A DNA stretch of 64,000 nucleotides from JAFMPW01 sp041743085 (lineage in GTDB: Bacteria > Bacteroidota > Bacteroidia > Flavobacteriales > Flavobacteriaceae): the NCBI GenBank assembly GCA_041743085.1, contig JBGTNL010000019.1:62001-126000 (forward strand). Reading direction: 5' to 3'. The translations under genes were made by a program, and so were the position numbers. Under the pieces are notes generated by a model. That model did not search any database, was not told the origin of the DNA, and was given only the letters and a program-made list of their open reading frames with translations. Shown here in pieces: positions 19,485-28,754 of this stretch; positions within the stretch are counted from its first letter, which is position 1; each line of letters starts with the position of its first letter.

Positions 19485-20630
19485 ATGGATAACAAAAAAA
19501 TACGCAGATACGATTTGGATTGGTTACGGGTATTGGTATTTGGTTTGCTGATCATATATCATATAGGGATGTTCTTTGTGCCCTGGGATTGGCATATTAA
19601 AAACAATGACATCAATGAAGATCTTGTTTGGCCAATGGCATTTGTAAATCGATGGCGGTTACATATCTTATTCGTTATCTCCGGGATGGGGACTTTTTAT
19701 GCATTGTCTTTCAGAGGTGCAAAACAATTTTCCTGGGAACGTATTAAAAGACTTGGCATACCCTTGCTTTTTGGCATGCTTTTTATCATTCCTCCACAGG
19801 TGTATTTTGAGCGGTTGGCGAAAGACCAATTTTCCGGTTCGTATTTTTCTTTTTTTACCGCCGAAGCCTTCAACCATGGCGCATATCCTGAAGGAAATAT
19901 TAGTTGGCATCACTTATGGTTCTTACCCTATCTCTTAATTTTTTCCCTCATACTGATCCCGATCTTTATTTATATGAGAAATCATCCTCAAAACCGCTTT
20001 ATCCGGTGCATAAAAAAAGTGATCGGCACTCCCTGGAAATTATACTTTTTCGTAGTGCCTCTTTTTTTCGTTGAAGCCTTAATAGAACCATTTTTCCCGG
20101 TGACCCACGCTTTGATAGGCGATTGGTTTACGTTTATTAACTTTCTTATACTTTTTTTCTATGGATTTGTAATGATCTCCGCAAAAGAGGATTTTTGGCG
20201 GGCTTTGGATAAAATTAAAAAAACAGCCCTGCTCATAGGCATTCTTTCTTTTTCAATACTTGTAATCTTATGGAGTTATGAAGACACGGTGCTCCGCCAC
20301 TTTACAGAAGCCTTTATAACAGTTATAAACTTTTGGTCTTGGATCCTGGCAATTTTCGGTTATGGGGCAAAATATCTCAATAAGGAAAGCAAGCTATTGG
20401 CCTATTGTAACAGAGCAGTATATCCATTCTATATCCTGCATCAGACAGTCATCATTATCCTGGCCTACTATCTGATGACTATGAACTGGACTTTCTGGTC
20501 TAAATTTGTAATCCTTACAACAGGAACCTTTCTGGTAAGCTGGTTCATTTATGATATTATCATACTACGGATTCCTTTTCTTCATCCGTTTTTTGGTTTA
20601 AAAAAAATCCGTAAAAGGAATCAGACATAG
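19485..20630 (+). CDS. Acyltransferase 3-family integral membrane protein
   Basis: A GTG directly precedes the ATG at 19485; I use the ATG. The 381-residue chain has about ten hydrophobic segments. It opens with the family signature RRYDLDWLRVLVFGLLIIYH, carrying the conserved Arg-Asp and His, followed by the RWRLHILFVISG motif. Relatives transfer acyl groups to surface sugars or lipids (OpgC/OafA type). The acceptor is unknown. Confidence 0.87.
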   Translation: MDNKKIRRYDLDWLRVLVFGLLIIYHIGMFFVPWDWHIKNNDINEDLVWPMAFVNRWRLHILFVISGMGTFYALSFRGAKQFSWERIKRLGIPLLFGMLFIIPPQVYFERLAKDQFSGSYFSFFTAEAFNHGAYPEGNISWHHLWFLPYLLIFSLILIPIFIYMRNHPQNRFIRCIKKVIGTPWKLYFFVVPLFFVEALIEPFFPVTHALIGDWFTFINFLILFFYGFVMISAKEDFWRALDKIKKTALLIGILSFSILVILWSYEDTVLRHFTEAFITVINFWSWILAIFGYGAKYLNKESKLLAYCNRAVYPFYILHQTVIIILAYYLMTMNWTFWSKFVILTTGTFLVSWFIYDIIILRIPFLHPFFGLKKIRKRNQT

Positions 20631-20678
20631 AATATCGGATCGGGAAATTCACATAGAAATAAACTTCTCACTATAATC

Positions 20679-21101
20679 TCAGTTGATCACTTGCCCTTCA
20701 GCGTTAAATGCAACATCCGTCTTCTCACCATACCTTCTCAGTTCAACATCATAAAACAACCCTTTGGAATGATGATCCACCTCTTCAATCTCCACTATCT
20801 CAAACGCATCATAATCTTCTTTTAACTTCTTGCGAACAGCTTCAGGCAATTGTTTCTTCTTAATACTTCTTTCGGTCTCTATCCAACTGCCATCAGGACT
20901 GAAATCCGCTTTATAGTGCGATCCGTCTTTCTTAAAATTCGATTCAAAATTATCATTCTGATCCCTATGCCAATCAGGATCGCTTTCATTGGGATATTTC
21001 TTCTGGAAGGCTGCTTTAACGACTTCAGGGGTACTTTCCTTTTTAGATGACTGGCAAGTAATGAACAGCGTTATAAACAAAAGAAAAAATACAGGTCTCA
21101 T
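20679..21101 (-). CDS. PepSY-like (BLIP-like fold) lipoprotein
   Basis: The start at 21101 gives MRPVFFLLFITLFITCQSS, a lipoprotein signal; the longer frame upstream has no signal. The mature part of about 125 residues fits Bacteroidota PepSY-like/DUF2874 proteins (AAFQKKYPNESDPDWHRD, a KADFSPDGSW strand, and YDVELRRYG near the end). These are periplasmic proteins of unclear role. It is convergent with the acyltransferase gene. Confidence 0.75.
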   Translation of the reverse strand: MRPVFFLLFITLFITCQSSKKESTPEVVKAAFQKKYPNESDPDWHRDQNDNFESNFKKDGSHYKADFSPDGSWIETERSIKKKQLPEAVRKKLKEDYDAFEIVEIEEVDHHSKGLFYDVELRRYGEKTDVAFNAEGQVIN

Positions 21102-21320
21102 TGTGTTAGATTTCCCTAAAACTAGGGATTTTGCTAAGATAGACATAACCCAATGCAAACTTTGTTTGGCCCATCTGAATAACTATAATTGCTATTGGGA
21201 AGTTTTATAGTATGAAAGCGTTATTCTTTTAATGAAAAAAAGCAGGCGTAATTGCCATATTTTGTATACTTGCTAGTCTTCAAGTGACGGTAATGAGTAT
21301 TTTAGGATAAAGCATCGACA

Positions 21321-22889
21321 TTGAAAAAAGTGAAAAAAATAGTAGTATGGGTTCTTCTGTCACTTCTTACGGTTGTGATCGTCACCGCTGTTACACTACA
21401 ATTCATGGCCAAGGATGCTGTAATGAATTTCCTGGAAAGAAAAATCCCCTCGCATATCGATTTGGCCTATAAAAATATGTCTGTTAATCTCCTCACAGGG
21501 ACTTTAGAGGTAGATGATCTTTCTGTGACCCTATATAACAGGGATAGTCTCACAAGCCATACCAAGGTGTCTGCCGATAAATTTATTTTGGGGGGCTTAA
21601 ATTATTGGCAGTATTATATGAATAACACGATAAGTGCGGATAACATTCTTGTGCAAAAACCAAATTACATTTACTACCGTCATAAAAGGACCGCTAAAAC
21701 GGATACGGTACCCGGAGGGGTGGTTAATTTGCTAAAGACCATTAAAGTAGGCAAAGTTTCCGTTGAGAATGGACGATTTATCATATTTACAAATGAGCAG
21801 GATAGCGTACTGGTAAAGTCTGAAGGAATTAATTTTGTGCTGATGAACGGTAGGACCGATACCGAGATCATCAAGAAAAAAATTCCAATAGAATACAAGG
21901 GTTATTCTTTTTCGGCCGGTACTGCTTTCGTAGATCTCGGACCTTATGAGGTTCTGAATATCGGGGGCATAGCGGTGGAAGATAACCACATCAACATCAA
22001 TGACATTATATTGGAGTCAAAATATAGTAAGACCCAAATGTCTCGTATTTTAAGGAAGGAAAGGGATCATATAGCACTTAGTGTGCCTCAAATAGCAATT
22101 AATAATGTGGATTTCGGTTACCACCGGGAAAGGTTTTATATCAATTCGGATAGCGTTGAGATTCTAAAACCAAATCTTGGGATGTACCGCGATAAATTAG
22201 TGGCGGATAATACCTCCAGCCAGAAAATGTACGGGCGCATGTTGAGGCAATTACCCATTGACATAGCTGTACCCCTGGTACGTATAATTAATGCGAATAT
22301 GGTATATGAGGAACGGATACACCCAACTGGCACGGCTGGCAGCCTTGACTTTAATGATATTAATGCAGAAATCAGCAGCCTTCGAAATTCGTCTTCAGAT
22401 GGCAAAAACACCAGTATGGTCTCCAGCGGTAAATTAATGGGCACTTCTGTGCTGCATTTTGAATACAGTTTTGATGTTAATGATGAGCACGACCAATTTT
22501 TTGCCTCAGGGGCTCTTAGCGGGTTGCGGGCAGATCATGTAAATTCCTTCCTGAAGCCAAATTTGAACGTAGAAGCCGAAGGGATTATTCATCAAATGTA
22601 TTTTACAATACACGGTAATGCGGTAAGTTCTTCCGGGGATATGAAAATGAATTATGACAATTTTAAATTTGATGTCCTCGCTAAGGACGGGGCAAGAATA
22701 AACAAACTTCTGACCGCTGTTGGGAATCTATTCATAAATGATGGTTCAAAAGCGGATGCGGAAGGCTTTAGATATGGTGAAATTGATGTGGAAAGGGATG
22801 TGCGTAAATCCTTTTTTAATTATATGTGGATCAATATGAGGGATGGTATAGTGAGCACCCTTACCGGTGATGGAAAAAAACAGCGGTAA
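21321..22889 (+). CDS. Membrane-anchored periplasmic protein, AsmA/DUF748-like
   Basis: The only starts after the in-frame stop at 21303 are TTG (21321) and GTG (21330). The 522-residue product has one N-terminal membrane segment (WVLLSLLTVVIVTAVTLQF). A long beta-rich region follows, starting with a module like those of AsmA-type proteins (IDLAYKNMSVNLLTGTLEVD). These proteins are thought to work in envelope lipid transport or barrel assembly; that role is not shown here. It is first of a tight rightward run (DUF748-like, four-helix membrane protein, YetF-like). Confidence 0.7.
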   Translation: MKKVKKIVVWVLLSLLTVVIVTAVTLQFMAKDAVMNFLERKIPSHIDLAYKNMSVNLLTGTLEVDDLSVTLYNRDSLTSHTKVSADKFILGGLNYWQYYMNNTISADNILVQKPNYIYYRHKRTAKTDTVPGGVVNLLKTIKVGKVSVENGRFIIFTNEQDSVLVKSEGINFVLMNGRTDTEIIKKKIPIEYKGYSFSAGTAFVDLGPYEVLNIGGIAVEDNHININDIILESKYSKTQMSRILRKERDHIALSVPQIAINNVDFGYHRERFYINSDSVEILKPNLGMYRDKLVADNTSSQKMYGRMLRQLPIDIAVPLVRIINANMVYEERIHPTGTAGSLDFNDINAEISSLRNSSSDGKNTSMVSSGKLMGTSVLHFEYSFDVNDEHDQFFASGALSGLRADHVNSFLKPNLNVEAEGIIHQMYFTIHGNAVSSSGDMKMNYDNFKFDVLAKDGARINKLLTAVGNLFINDGSKADAEGFRYGEIDVERDVRKSFFNYMWINMRDGIVSTLTGDGKKQR

Positions 22890-22922
22890 AGATAATTATA
22901 GGTAGAATTTAAAATCCGGGCA

Positions 22923-24032
22923 ATGGCAAAAAAAAGATCCCGAATAAAGAAGAAAAGGTATTGGATCCCGGTTTCCTTACTGCTCCTATTGATACTAGTG
23001 AGGTTGTTTTTGCCCTTTTTTGTGAAGAATTACGTGAATGGTGTATTGGCAGATATTCCGGGTTATTACGGGGAGGTAGCTGATATCGATATCGCCTTGA
23101 TCAGAGGTGCCTACGTAATTAATGGCCTATACCTTAATAAGGTGGATGCGGGATCCCAGGTGCCCTATTTGGACTTTGAAAAAACCGATATTTCCGTTGA
23201 TTGGAAAGCATTGTTGAAAGGGAAAATAGTAAGTGGGATTATAATGACAAGGCCATCATTTATATACGTATTTGAAGACCAGCAAAAAGGTGAAGAACCG
23301 GACCCGGAATTCGAAGATTGGACAAAAGCCCTAACCGACCTTGTCCCCATAGATATTAATCACTTGGAAATTATAGATGGTAAAGCTGCCTTCGTTGAGT
23401 TAACCGCTGATCCCAACATTGATCTGAATTTGCACAACATACATCTCAATGCCACCAATCTTCAAAATGTGGTCCAAAAAGAGCGTACCCTGCCTTCAGA
23501 AATTTATGGGACCGCAGTGTCTATCGGTAACGGTACGGTAAAATTGAATGGGAAGATGAACCTCGTTAAAGAGATTCCGGATATGGATATTTCTTTTTCT
23601 TTGGAGAACGCAGATGCCACTGCATTAAACGATTTTACCAATCATTATGCAGAGATCGATTTTGAGGAGGGCAATTTTAATCTTTACAGTGAAGTGGCAA
23701 TTGCCGACGGATTCCTGACGGGATATTTTAAACCGCTTCTAAAGGACTCCAAACTCATAGGAAAAGATGATGGTTTCCTGGCAACCTTATGGGAAGGTTT
23801 CGTGGGCTTTTTTAAGTTTATCCTTAAAAATCAAAAGAACGACACCCTGGCTACCAAGATACCCATTGAAGGAGATCTCAATAACGTACAATCTAAGGTT
23901 TGGCCAACCATATTCAATATATTCAAGAATGCCTGGATCAGTGGATTCCAGGGAGTGATTGATGGTGAAATAGAATTTGAGGATGCCGAAAAAGGTGCCG
24001 ATGAAAGTAAGGAGGATAAAAAGAAGAACTAA
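22923..24032 (+). CDS. DUF748/AsmA-like membrane-anchored protein
   Basis: This 369-residue protein has a very basic N-terminus, one membrane helix (WIPVSLLLLLILVRLFLPFF) and a periplasmic beta-rich domain of DUF748/AsmA type (DISVDWKALLKGKIVSGI, then RPSFIYVFED). It ends in a charged tail (EDAEKGADESKEDKKKN). It starts 33 bases after the similar preceding gene and its stop codon abuts the next ATG, so the genes are surely co-transcribed. Confidence 0.78.
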   Translation: MAKKRSRIKKKRYWIPVSLLLLLILVRLFLPFFVKNYVNGVLADIPGYYGEVADIDIALIRGAYVINGLYLNKVDAGSQVPYLDFEKTDISVDWKALLKGKIVSGIIMTRPSFIYVFEDQQKGEEPDPEFEDWTKALTDLVPIDINHLEIIDGKAAFVELTADPNIDLNLHNIHLNATNLQNVVQKERTLPSEIYGTAVSIGNGTVKLNGKMNLVKEIPDMDISFSLENADATALNDFTNHYAEIDFEEGNFNLYSEVAIADGFLTGYFKPLLKDSKLIGKDDGFLATLWEGFVGFFKFILKNQKNDTLATKIPIEGDLNNVQSKVWPTIFNIFKNAWISGFQGVIDGEIEFEDAEKGADESKEDKKKN

Positions 24033-24620
24033 ATGAGTTTAAGCAAATATACAAAACGCGCCATTACGGGAGGCATCATTTCTATGGTCGCTATGGGTTC
24101 GGGCGCATATTTATTAGGGGAATTAAGTGGTTATGAGGCCAAGGTGCTTATTAAAGGTTCCCTGGATGGTCTCAATACGCTCTGCAACACCATTGCCCTG
24201 GCCTCCGCCACCATCCTAGCCCTGCTCCTGACATTGCTGGCATTGAGCTCCAACTCCAAATCCAAACTAAAAGAAGATCATTATAAACACGTATTGCAAA
24301 TAGCCCAGTTAGATACGGCGGTATTTATTGCCTCTGTAATATCTTTTTTATTATTTAACCTGCCTATAACGGAATCTGATGAAGTTCCCTCCAATTATTT
24401 TAGCATCATCTACTATATCTCCCTGGGTATTTCAAGTGTTCTGAGCGCGGCTCTCATCGTGGTAGTGCTTATGCTGTATAACACAGTGGTCAACATTATA
24501 AAAATTGTGGGGTTGGGAATGACAGATCATCCGCTGGCGGAAAATGAGGATGAGGATGAGAAAAATGAGGATGAGGATGAGGATGAGGATGAGAAATGTA
24601 TCGAGAAAATAAGAAGATAA
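24033..24620 (+). CDS. Four-helix integral membrane protein with acidic repeat tail
   Basis: The ATG follows the previous stop with no gap. The 195-residue protein has four hydrophobic segments (for example IALASATILALLLTLLALSS and AVFIASVISFLLFNLP). I do not recognise a family. The last 25 or so residues are a Glu/Asp run encoded by tandem 6-bp GATGAG units, so the tail can lengthen or shorten in frame. Its TAA shares a base with the next gene's ATG (TAATG). Confidence 0.75.
   Translation: MSLSKYTKRAITGGIISMVAMGSGAYLLGELSGYEAKVLIKGSLDGLNTLCNTIALASATILALLLTLLALSSNSKSKLKEDHYKHVLQIAQLDTAVFIASVISFLLFNLPITESDEVPSNYFSIIYYISLGISSVLSAALIVVVLMLYNTVVNIIKIVGLGMTDHPLAENEDEDEKNEDEDEDEDEKCIEKIRR
24540..24598 (+). 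repeat. Tandem GATGAG hexamer repeat
   Basis: About eight imperfect GATGAG/GAAAAT units lie at the 3' end of the membrane-protein gene and encode alternating Glu-Asp. Changes in copy number would keep the frame. Confidence 0.8.
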
Positions 24621-25141
24621 TGGAAAAATGGTTCACCACATCCTATATCAATGTTCTGGCAATTTGCCTTACTGCAATTGGTATTTATATTGCCATTCTG
24701 GTACTGACCAGAATTTCCGGCAAAAGAAGTTTTTCAAAAATGTCGAGTTTTGATTTCGCGATGACCGTAGCCATTGGATCTATTGTGGCAAGCACTATTC
24801 TGGGGGCGTCTGTGAGCCTCGCAGAAGGAATTGTAGGGATGACCGCCGTTTATGCGTTGCAAATCTCGGCCGCCGCATTAAGACGCTTTGAATGGGCACA
24901 GAAAATTCTGGATAACAGACCCGTTCTTCTGATGGATGGATCTAAGGTTTTAAAGGATAATCTGAAGAAATGCCATGTTACTGAAGCCGATCTGTTCTAT
25001 AAACTGAGAGAGGCCAATGTTACAAAAATATCCCAGGTGAGGGCAGTAGTCTTTGAAACTACAGGAGATATTTCGGTTTTGCATAGCACCGATCCGGAGC
25101 TTGTCCTGGAAAACGAATTACTAAAAGGAACAATGCGCTGA
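24620..25141 (+). CDS. YetF-like DUF421 membrane protein
   Basis: The start at 24620 overlaps the previous stop as TAATG; a longer in-frame ATG exists at 24596. The 173-residue product has two or three N-terminal membrane helices. The DUF421 signature follows (LVLTRISGKRSFSKMSSFDF, then AIGSIVASTILG), then a soluble YetF-type domain (RPVLLMDGSKVLKDNL, LREANVTKISQVRAVVFE). The family is widespread and its role is not settled. It is last in the envelope gene run. Confidence 0.88.
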   Translation: MEKWFTTSYINVLAICLTAIGIYIAILVLTRISGKRSFSKMSSFDFAMTVAIGSIVASTILGASVSLAEGIVGMTAVYALQISAAALRRFEWAQKILDNRPVLLMDGSKVLKDNLKKCHVTEADLFYKLREANVTKISQVRAVVFETTGDISVLHSTDPELVLENELLKGTMR

Positions 25142-25156
25142 GGCGACTTCCCGTAA

Positions 25157-26206
25157 CTACTTCCCTGAAGTTTTTCCCAATTCCTTTAACCTGTTCACAT
25201 GGTTCTGCCTAAACTCTGACGGCGTAGTACCATAGTGTTCCCGAAAGATTTTTGAAAAGTAACTCTTGCTCGACAAGCCAATGAGATAAACGATCTCTGA
25301 AATGGAATAGTCAAAGTTCAAAAGCAACTCCTTTGCATGGTCCAGCCGCACGCCCTGGATGTAGTTATTTACGGTTTGATTGTACAAGTGCTGAAAACCT
25401 TCCTGTAATTTTCTCGTATTGAGACCTACCCGCTCAGCAATAACGTCAATTGTTTCCAATTTAGCGATTTCGTCCTTAATCATTGTAGCGGCCTCTTTAA
25501 TTAACTTAACCTCAGATTGTCTCAACAAACTTCTGTTTTCTACCTCTTGCAAATCATCCTGATATTGTCTCACTTGCTTTGTCAGCATTTGATAGGCCTT
25601 AGCTTCCATATTGAGTCTTCTGAGAAGCTCATCCTGACTGTAAGCCTGCATTTCCTGAAATAGGTCGGCCAGCTCAAGGCTGTAAAAGCCTTCATGGTAA
25701 AAGACGGATGTAGCGGTTATATCCTGAAATAATTCCTGGTGTTCCGATTGCATGGAACTAAGTTCACATTCAATCTTCGGCAAAAATTCCTTACGGTCAA
25801 TCTCAAGGCTGTTAATTATTGAACGTACTTCCGCATCAAATTGTAAAATATGGCCCTTATATTGTTCGCTTGCCACAATTGCCGATTGGTATTGATGAAT
25901 GGTGTGATAGCTGTCGTCAATTTCAAAACGATGGTCCAATTTACCTTCGAGGCAGTATAAAAACTTTAAAGGATGAACTTTATTTACAATAAATTGTATT
26001 TCTATATCTTCTTTGAAAGTGCAATCGTATTGAATAATTCCCAAACCTCCTTCAAAATTTATTGCCCTGATAGTACCTCGGCCTACTTCTGGTGGCAAGT
26101 CCAGGTAACATTCCTCACATTTTTCCTTGTAATTAGTGCTCAGTGCTTCCGCAATATCCCGTATTACTTCTCCCAAAGGCAAAGAATTCACTTGAATAGA
26201 TCTCAT
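25157..26206 (-). CDS. AraC-family transcription regulator
   Basis: This 349-residue protein has an N-terminal sensory half (GTIRAINFEGGLGIIQYDCT, FKEDIEIQFIV) and a C-terminal AraC HTH (IDVIAERVGLNTRKLQEGFQ, then ISEIVYLIGLSSKSYFSKIF). The regulator at 28755 is a paralogue, matching in both halves. It lies 77 bases downstream of the kinase-like gene on the same strand, so the two may share a transcript. The effector is unknown. Confidence 0.88.
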   Translation of the reverse strand: MRSIQVNSLPLGEVIRDIAEALSTNYKEKCEECYLDLPPEVGRGTIRAINFEGGLGIIQYDCTFKEDIEIQFIVNKVHPLKFLYCLEGKLDHRFEIDDSYHTIHQYQSAIVASEQYKGHILQFDAEVRSIINSLEIDRKEFLPKIECELSSMQSEHQELFQDITATSVFYHEGFYSLELADLFQEMQAYSQDELLRRLNMEAKAYQMLTKQVRQYQDDLQEVENRSLLRQSEVKLIKEAATMIKDEIAKLETIDVIAERVGLNTRKLQEGFQHLYNQTVNNYIQGVRLDHAKELLLNFDYSISEIVYLIGLSSKSYFSKIFREHYGTTPSEFRQNHVNRLKELGKTSGK

Positions 26207-26283
26207 TTCGTTAAATTAATATTTTTAAAATGCGGAATTTTAATTGCTATCCCGGGGTTTTAGGCATTTGCAGACCTACACCT

Positions 26284-27558
26284 CTATTCACAATCAAAAC
26301 ATGCCATAAGTCCTTTGGACAGTTGAACATCCTCAGAGCCCTTTAATGGTTCTGAAAGTTCGGGCATTTCATCAAGGGCATCTTTAAAACCCACCGAATA
26401 CGCTAATAGATCGTTCCTTCTTATCTTAACCTTGGCCGCAATATCCTTGGCGTCCAGGGAAGAAATTGAGGACGGCCACACCTTAAAAGAATTGTCAATA
26501 ACTTTATCGGTTAATAATTCCTGTAATTTTTTAGCTTCATTCACAAAAACTTCTTTGGGCACTCCTTTAAGAAAATAAACATCGAACGGCATAACAAGCC
26601 CGGGCAAATAATCAATATCCTTTTCGAAGGATTGCAAGCCGGGAATGATCTTTTCGTTAGAAACGAGGGTAGGTACGATCCCCTCTATTTTGAAAAACGC
26701 ATTGTCCCTGTCACAGGCCAGTGGAACTGCTATGAGCCGCTGGTCCACCTTACATATTACCCAGCCCCATTGTTTTGCGTGGCGGTCCCAGTCCCCTATG
26801 ACCAGATCAAATAAACGGGCTCTAACCAATGCCTTATGGTCTACGGACGCACCCTGATGATATCGGAGTTTTAATTCCTGCAACCCTTTGGTATCGGTAA
26901 TTTTAAGGACGTTGTCATAGGTGGTCCAATTACTGTCATTTTCAGCTTCGTATTCCAATAAATAAAGCCTGTTTCCATACTTTGTATTATACTTCCCCAA
27001 TACTTCCTGTCTGGGAACAAATACGATCTCAGGATGAGTGTGCAAGAGGCCGGCTGCTTCTGCCAACGCGGCCACAACTACTGCAGCATAAGGATGCTGG
27101 GCAGATATTCCGTCGATCACAATATTTTGAAGCCCTAAAGTTCGGGCAAATTGAGGTACCAGTTTTTCAGGATCTTTGGTAATGCTCCGTAGCGTGTAAT
27201 GTATGCCATCCGCGGCTTCAAGCTCCAGGGAATGGGTTTGTTTTCCACCCCCTTCATCTATTATTTTCATTCCGCCCATCAGGGTATCGAGAAAAATGAT
27301 GGGTACTTTGACAGGGGTGGCCCAGGCCTTCCTGTAATTTGCTCCCTGCATAATTTCTTTTAGTGCATTACCTTCATATAATGTACTTGCGGCAACCAAA
27401 ACCGAATCGTATTCCTTAAAATTGATGGCTTCAATACCCTCGCCGGTTAATATCTCACAAGTGGAAAACTCCTTAGAAGTACCGGAAAGGGAAATATACA
27501 AGGCAATAATAAAAAAGATAAGCAAAAGACCAAGAATAATAAAAAGTTTTTTCATCAT
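26284..27558 (-). CDS. Membrane-anchored stand-alone kinase-like module
   Basis: This 424-residue protein has an N-terminal membrane helix (FIILGLLLIFFIIALYISLS). The rest aligns by eye with the middle module of the two giant phosphoesterase lipoproteins: EGGGKQTHSLEL (G103-K106), HPYAAVVVAALAEAAGLLHT, a GKYNTKYGNRLYLLE segment, GDWDRH (G255-H260) and CDRDNAF (D283, D285). Spacing between motifs agrees with the large proteins (about 155 and 23 residues). The pattern resembles atypical (Fam20/PI4K/HipA-like) kinases. Substrate and activity are unknown. There is no phosphoesterase or barrel domain here. Confidence 0.8.
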   Translation of the reverse strand: MMKKLFIILGLLLIFFIIALYISLSGTSKEFSTCEILTGEGIEAINFKEYDSVLVAASTLYEGNALKEIMQGANYRKAWATPVKVPIIFLDTLMGGMKIIDEGGGKQTHSLELEAADGIHYTLRSITKDPEKLVPQFARTLGLQNIVIDGISAQHPYAAVVVAALAEAAGLLHTHPEIVFVPRQEVLGKYNTKYGNRLYLLEYEAENDSNWTTYDNVLKITDTKGLQELKLRYHQGASVDHKALVRARLFDLVIGDWDRHAKQWGWVICKVDQRLIAVPLACDRDNAFFKIEGIVPTLVSNEKIIPGLQSFEKDIDYLPGLVMPFDVYFLKGVPKEVFVNEAKKLQELLTDKVIDNSFKVWPSSISSLDAKDIAAKVKIRRNDLLAYSVGFKDALDEMPELSEPLKGSEDVQLSKGLMACFDCE

Positions 27559-28025
27559 TAAAGTTTAGTGATGAAATGCCATCCGGACCCCATCCCTATT
27601 TCATTGGTAAACGACTAAACAAGTTAGGCATAATAATCAGACCTTTTTCCTTAAATTATACACGATAAAAATGAAGTGATCAAATGTAAAGTTAAAGTCG
27701 GATCCTTTCGGACCAGGGGGGCAGTATCTAGAAAGGATGCCCCCACCCCGGAGGCACCCCCCAGTCTATAAAACAGACTTAGTGCGCCGGCTCTCGCCGG
27801 CGGATTAAAGGTAAGAATGATGCTATTATCTCATTAACACTATCGATCCCAAGTTTAGCAATATTCATCTATTTCCGTCATTTATTGTCATTACTCCTTC
27901 CTTATCAGGGGTTATATTCCGTGAGATAATATAGAGAATATTTACAAAAATGTCAGAATTCAAATGAAAAAGGGTAGACAACCGTCTACCCTAGCGTTAA
28001 AAACAATTGTAAATAATCAACTAAA
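27559..28025. other. Intergenic region with two GC-rich hairpins
   Basis: I see no gene. A G/C stem pairs GGGGGCA near 27717-27723 with TGCCCCC at 27738-27744. A second pairs CGCCGGC (27785-27791) with GCCGGCG (27796-27802) around a 4-base loop. A terminator for the next leftward gene lies at the right end. Confidence 0.5.
27965..27991 (-). terminator. Intrinsic terminator of the acidic lipoprotein gene
   Basis: GGGTAGAC (27972-27979) pairs with GTCTACCC (27984-27991) around AACC. On the minus strand it is followed by a T run (the A run at 27967-27971). It lies 35 bases after the stop of the small lipoprotein gene. Confidence 0.75.
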
Positions 28026-28211
28026 CTAATTGTCGTCAACAGCGTCCTCTACTTCGTCACCAACTTCTTCTGCGCCTTCTTCAATGTCATCTCCGACTTC
28101 TTCCATCCCGTCTTCCATCTTGTCCTCAGTAGATTTAGTATCCCTACAACTATTCAGGGAAATCGTTGAAACAAATAAGAATAAAAGGATATACGTTAAT
28201 TTTTTCATCAT
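28026..28211 (-). CDS. Small acidic lipoprotein
   Basis: This 61-residue protein has a lipoprotein signal (LFVSTISLNSCRD) and a mature part that is almost all Asp, Glu, Gly and Val in a heptad-like pattern (EEVGDDIEEGAEEVGDEVED). No known enzyme fold. It lies 16 bases after the DUF1328 gene on the same strand and close to a DUF2383 gene, a combination that suggests envelope or osmotic stress; that is inference. Confidence 0.7.
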   Translation of the reverse strand: MMKKLTYILLFLFVSTISLNSCRDTKSTEDKMEDGMEEVGDDIEEGAEEVGDEVEDAVDDN

Positions 28212-28226
28212 TTAGGTTTTTAATTA

Positions 28227-28391
28227 TTATAATAATTTTTTTCTCCCGGTCACCAGTGAAATTACCACCAAAACCAGAAAAATATAGAACAAGATCTTAG
28301 CAATGTCTGCAGCTCCCTCGGCTATACCTCCAAAGCCAAAGATCGCGGCAACAATTGCAAGAATAACAAAAATAATCGTCCAACGTAGCAT
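28227..28391 (-). CDS. DUF1328 small membrane protein
   Basis: This 54-residue gene reads MLRWTIIFVILAIVAAIFGF at its start and ends VISLVTGRKKLL, with TAA at 28227-28229. It has two hydrophobic segments separated by GGIAEGAADIAK, the DUF1328/YtjA signature. Such proteins are small inner-membrane proteins often linked to stress. It lies just upstream of the acidic lipoprotein gene and is probably co-transcribed with it. Confidence 0.85.
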   Translation of the reverse strand: MLRWTIIFVILAIVAAIFGFGGIAEGAADIAKILFYIFLVLVVISLVTGRKKLL

Positions 28392-28754
28392 AGTTTAATC
28401 TTTATGATTACTACTTATTATTAATTCATATCCCCGGACCCTCCGGCTAACATGTTTTGTAAAGTTGATAAAACTGAATGAGGCTCTTTAGCCGAATCGC
28501 TTTCAATGTTAACGCATATACGATTTAAAAGCGGGGTTAGTTCAACCATCCATTTTAACCGCTCCCGCTAAAAAGCGAGATTATTAAAATGGGGTTTCAC
28601 TAATAAATTATGTTTACTTTTTCTTATAATTGATTAAACAGCGCAATACAGTTAATCTAAGTCTCAAAATTGTTAGCCGCTTAGCTCAGCAAATAATTTC
28701 TTTGTAAAGCCAACTAGCGTAAAAACATTTTGGTGTTGTAATTGGGTTATAGGT
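28392..28754. other. Intergenic region with a long inverted repeat
   Basis: I see no gene. CCATTTTAA (28550-28558) pairs with TTAAAATGG (28584-28592), with a smaller CCGC-type stem inside. The region separates the leftward DUF1328 gene from the rightward AraC gene, so it should hold both promoters; I found no clear TAnnTTTG core. Confidence 0.5.
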
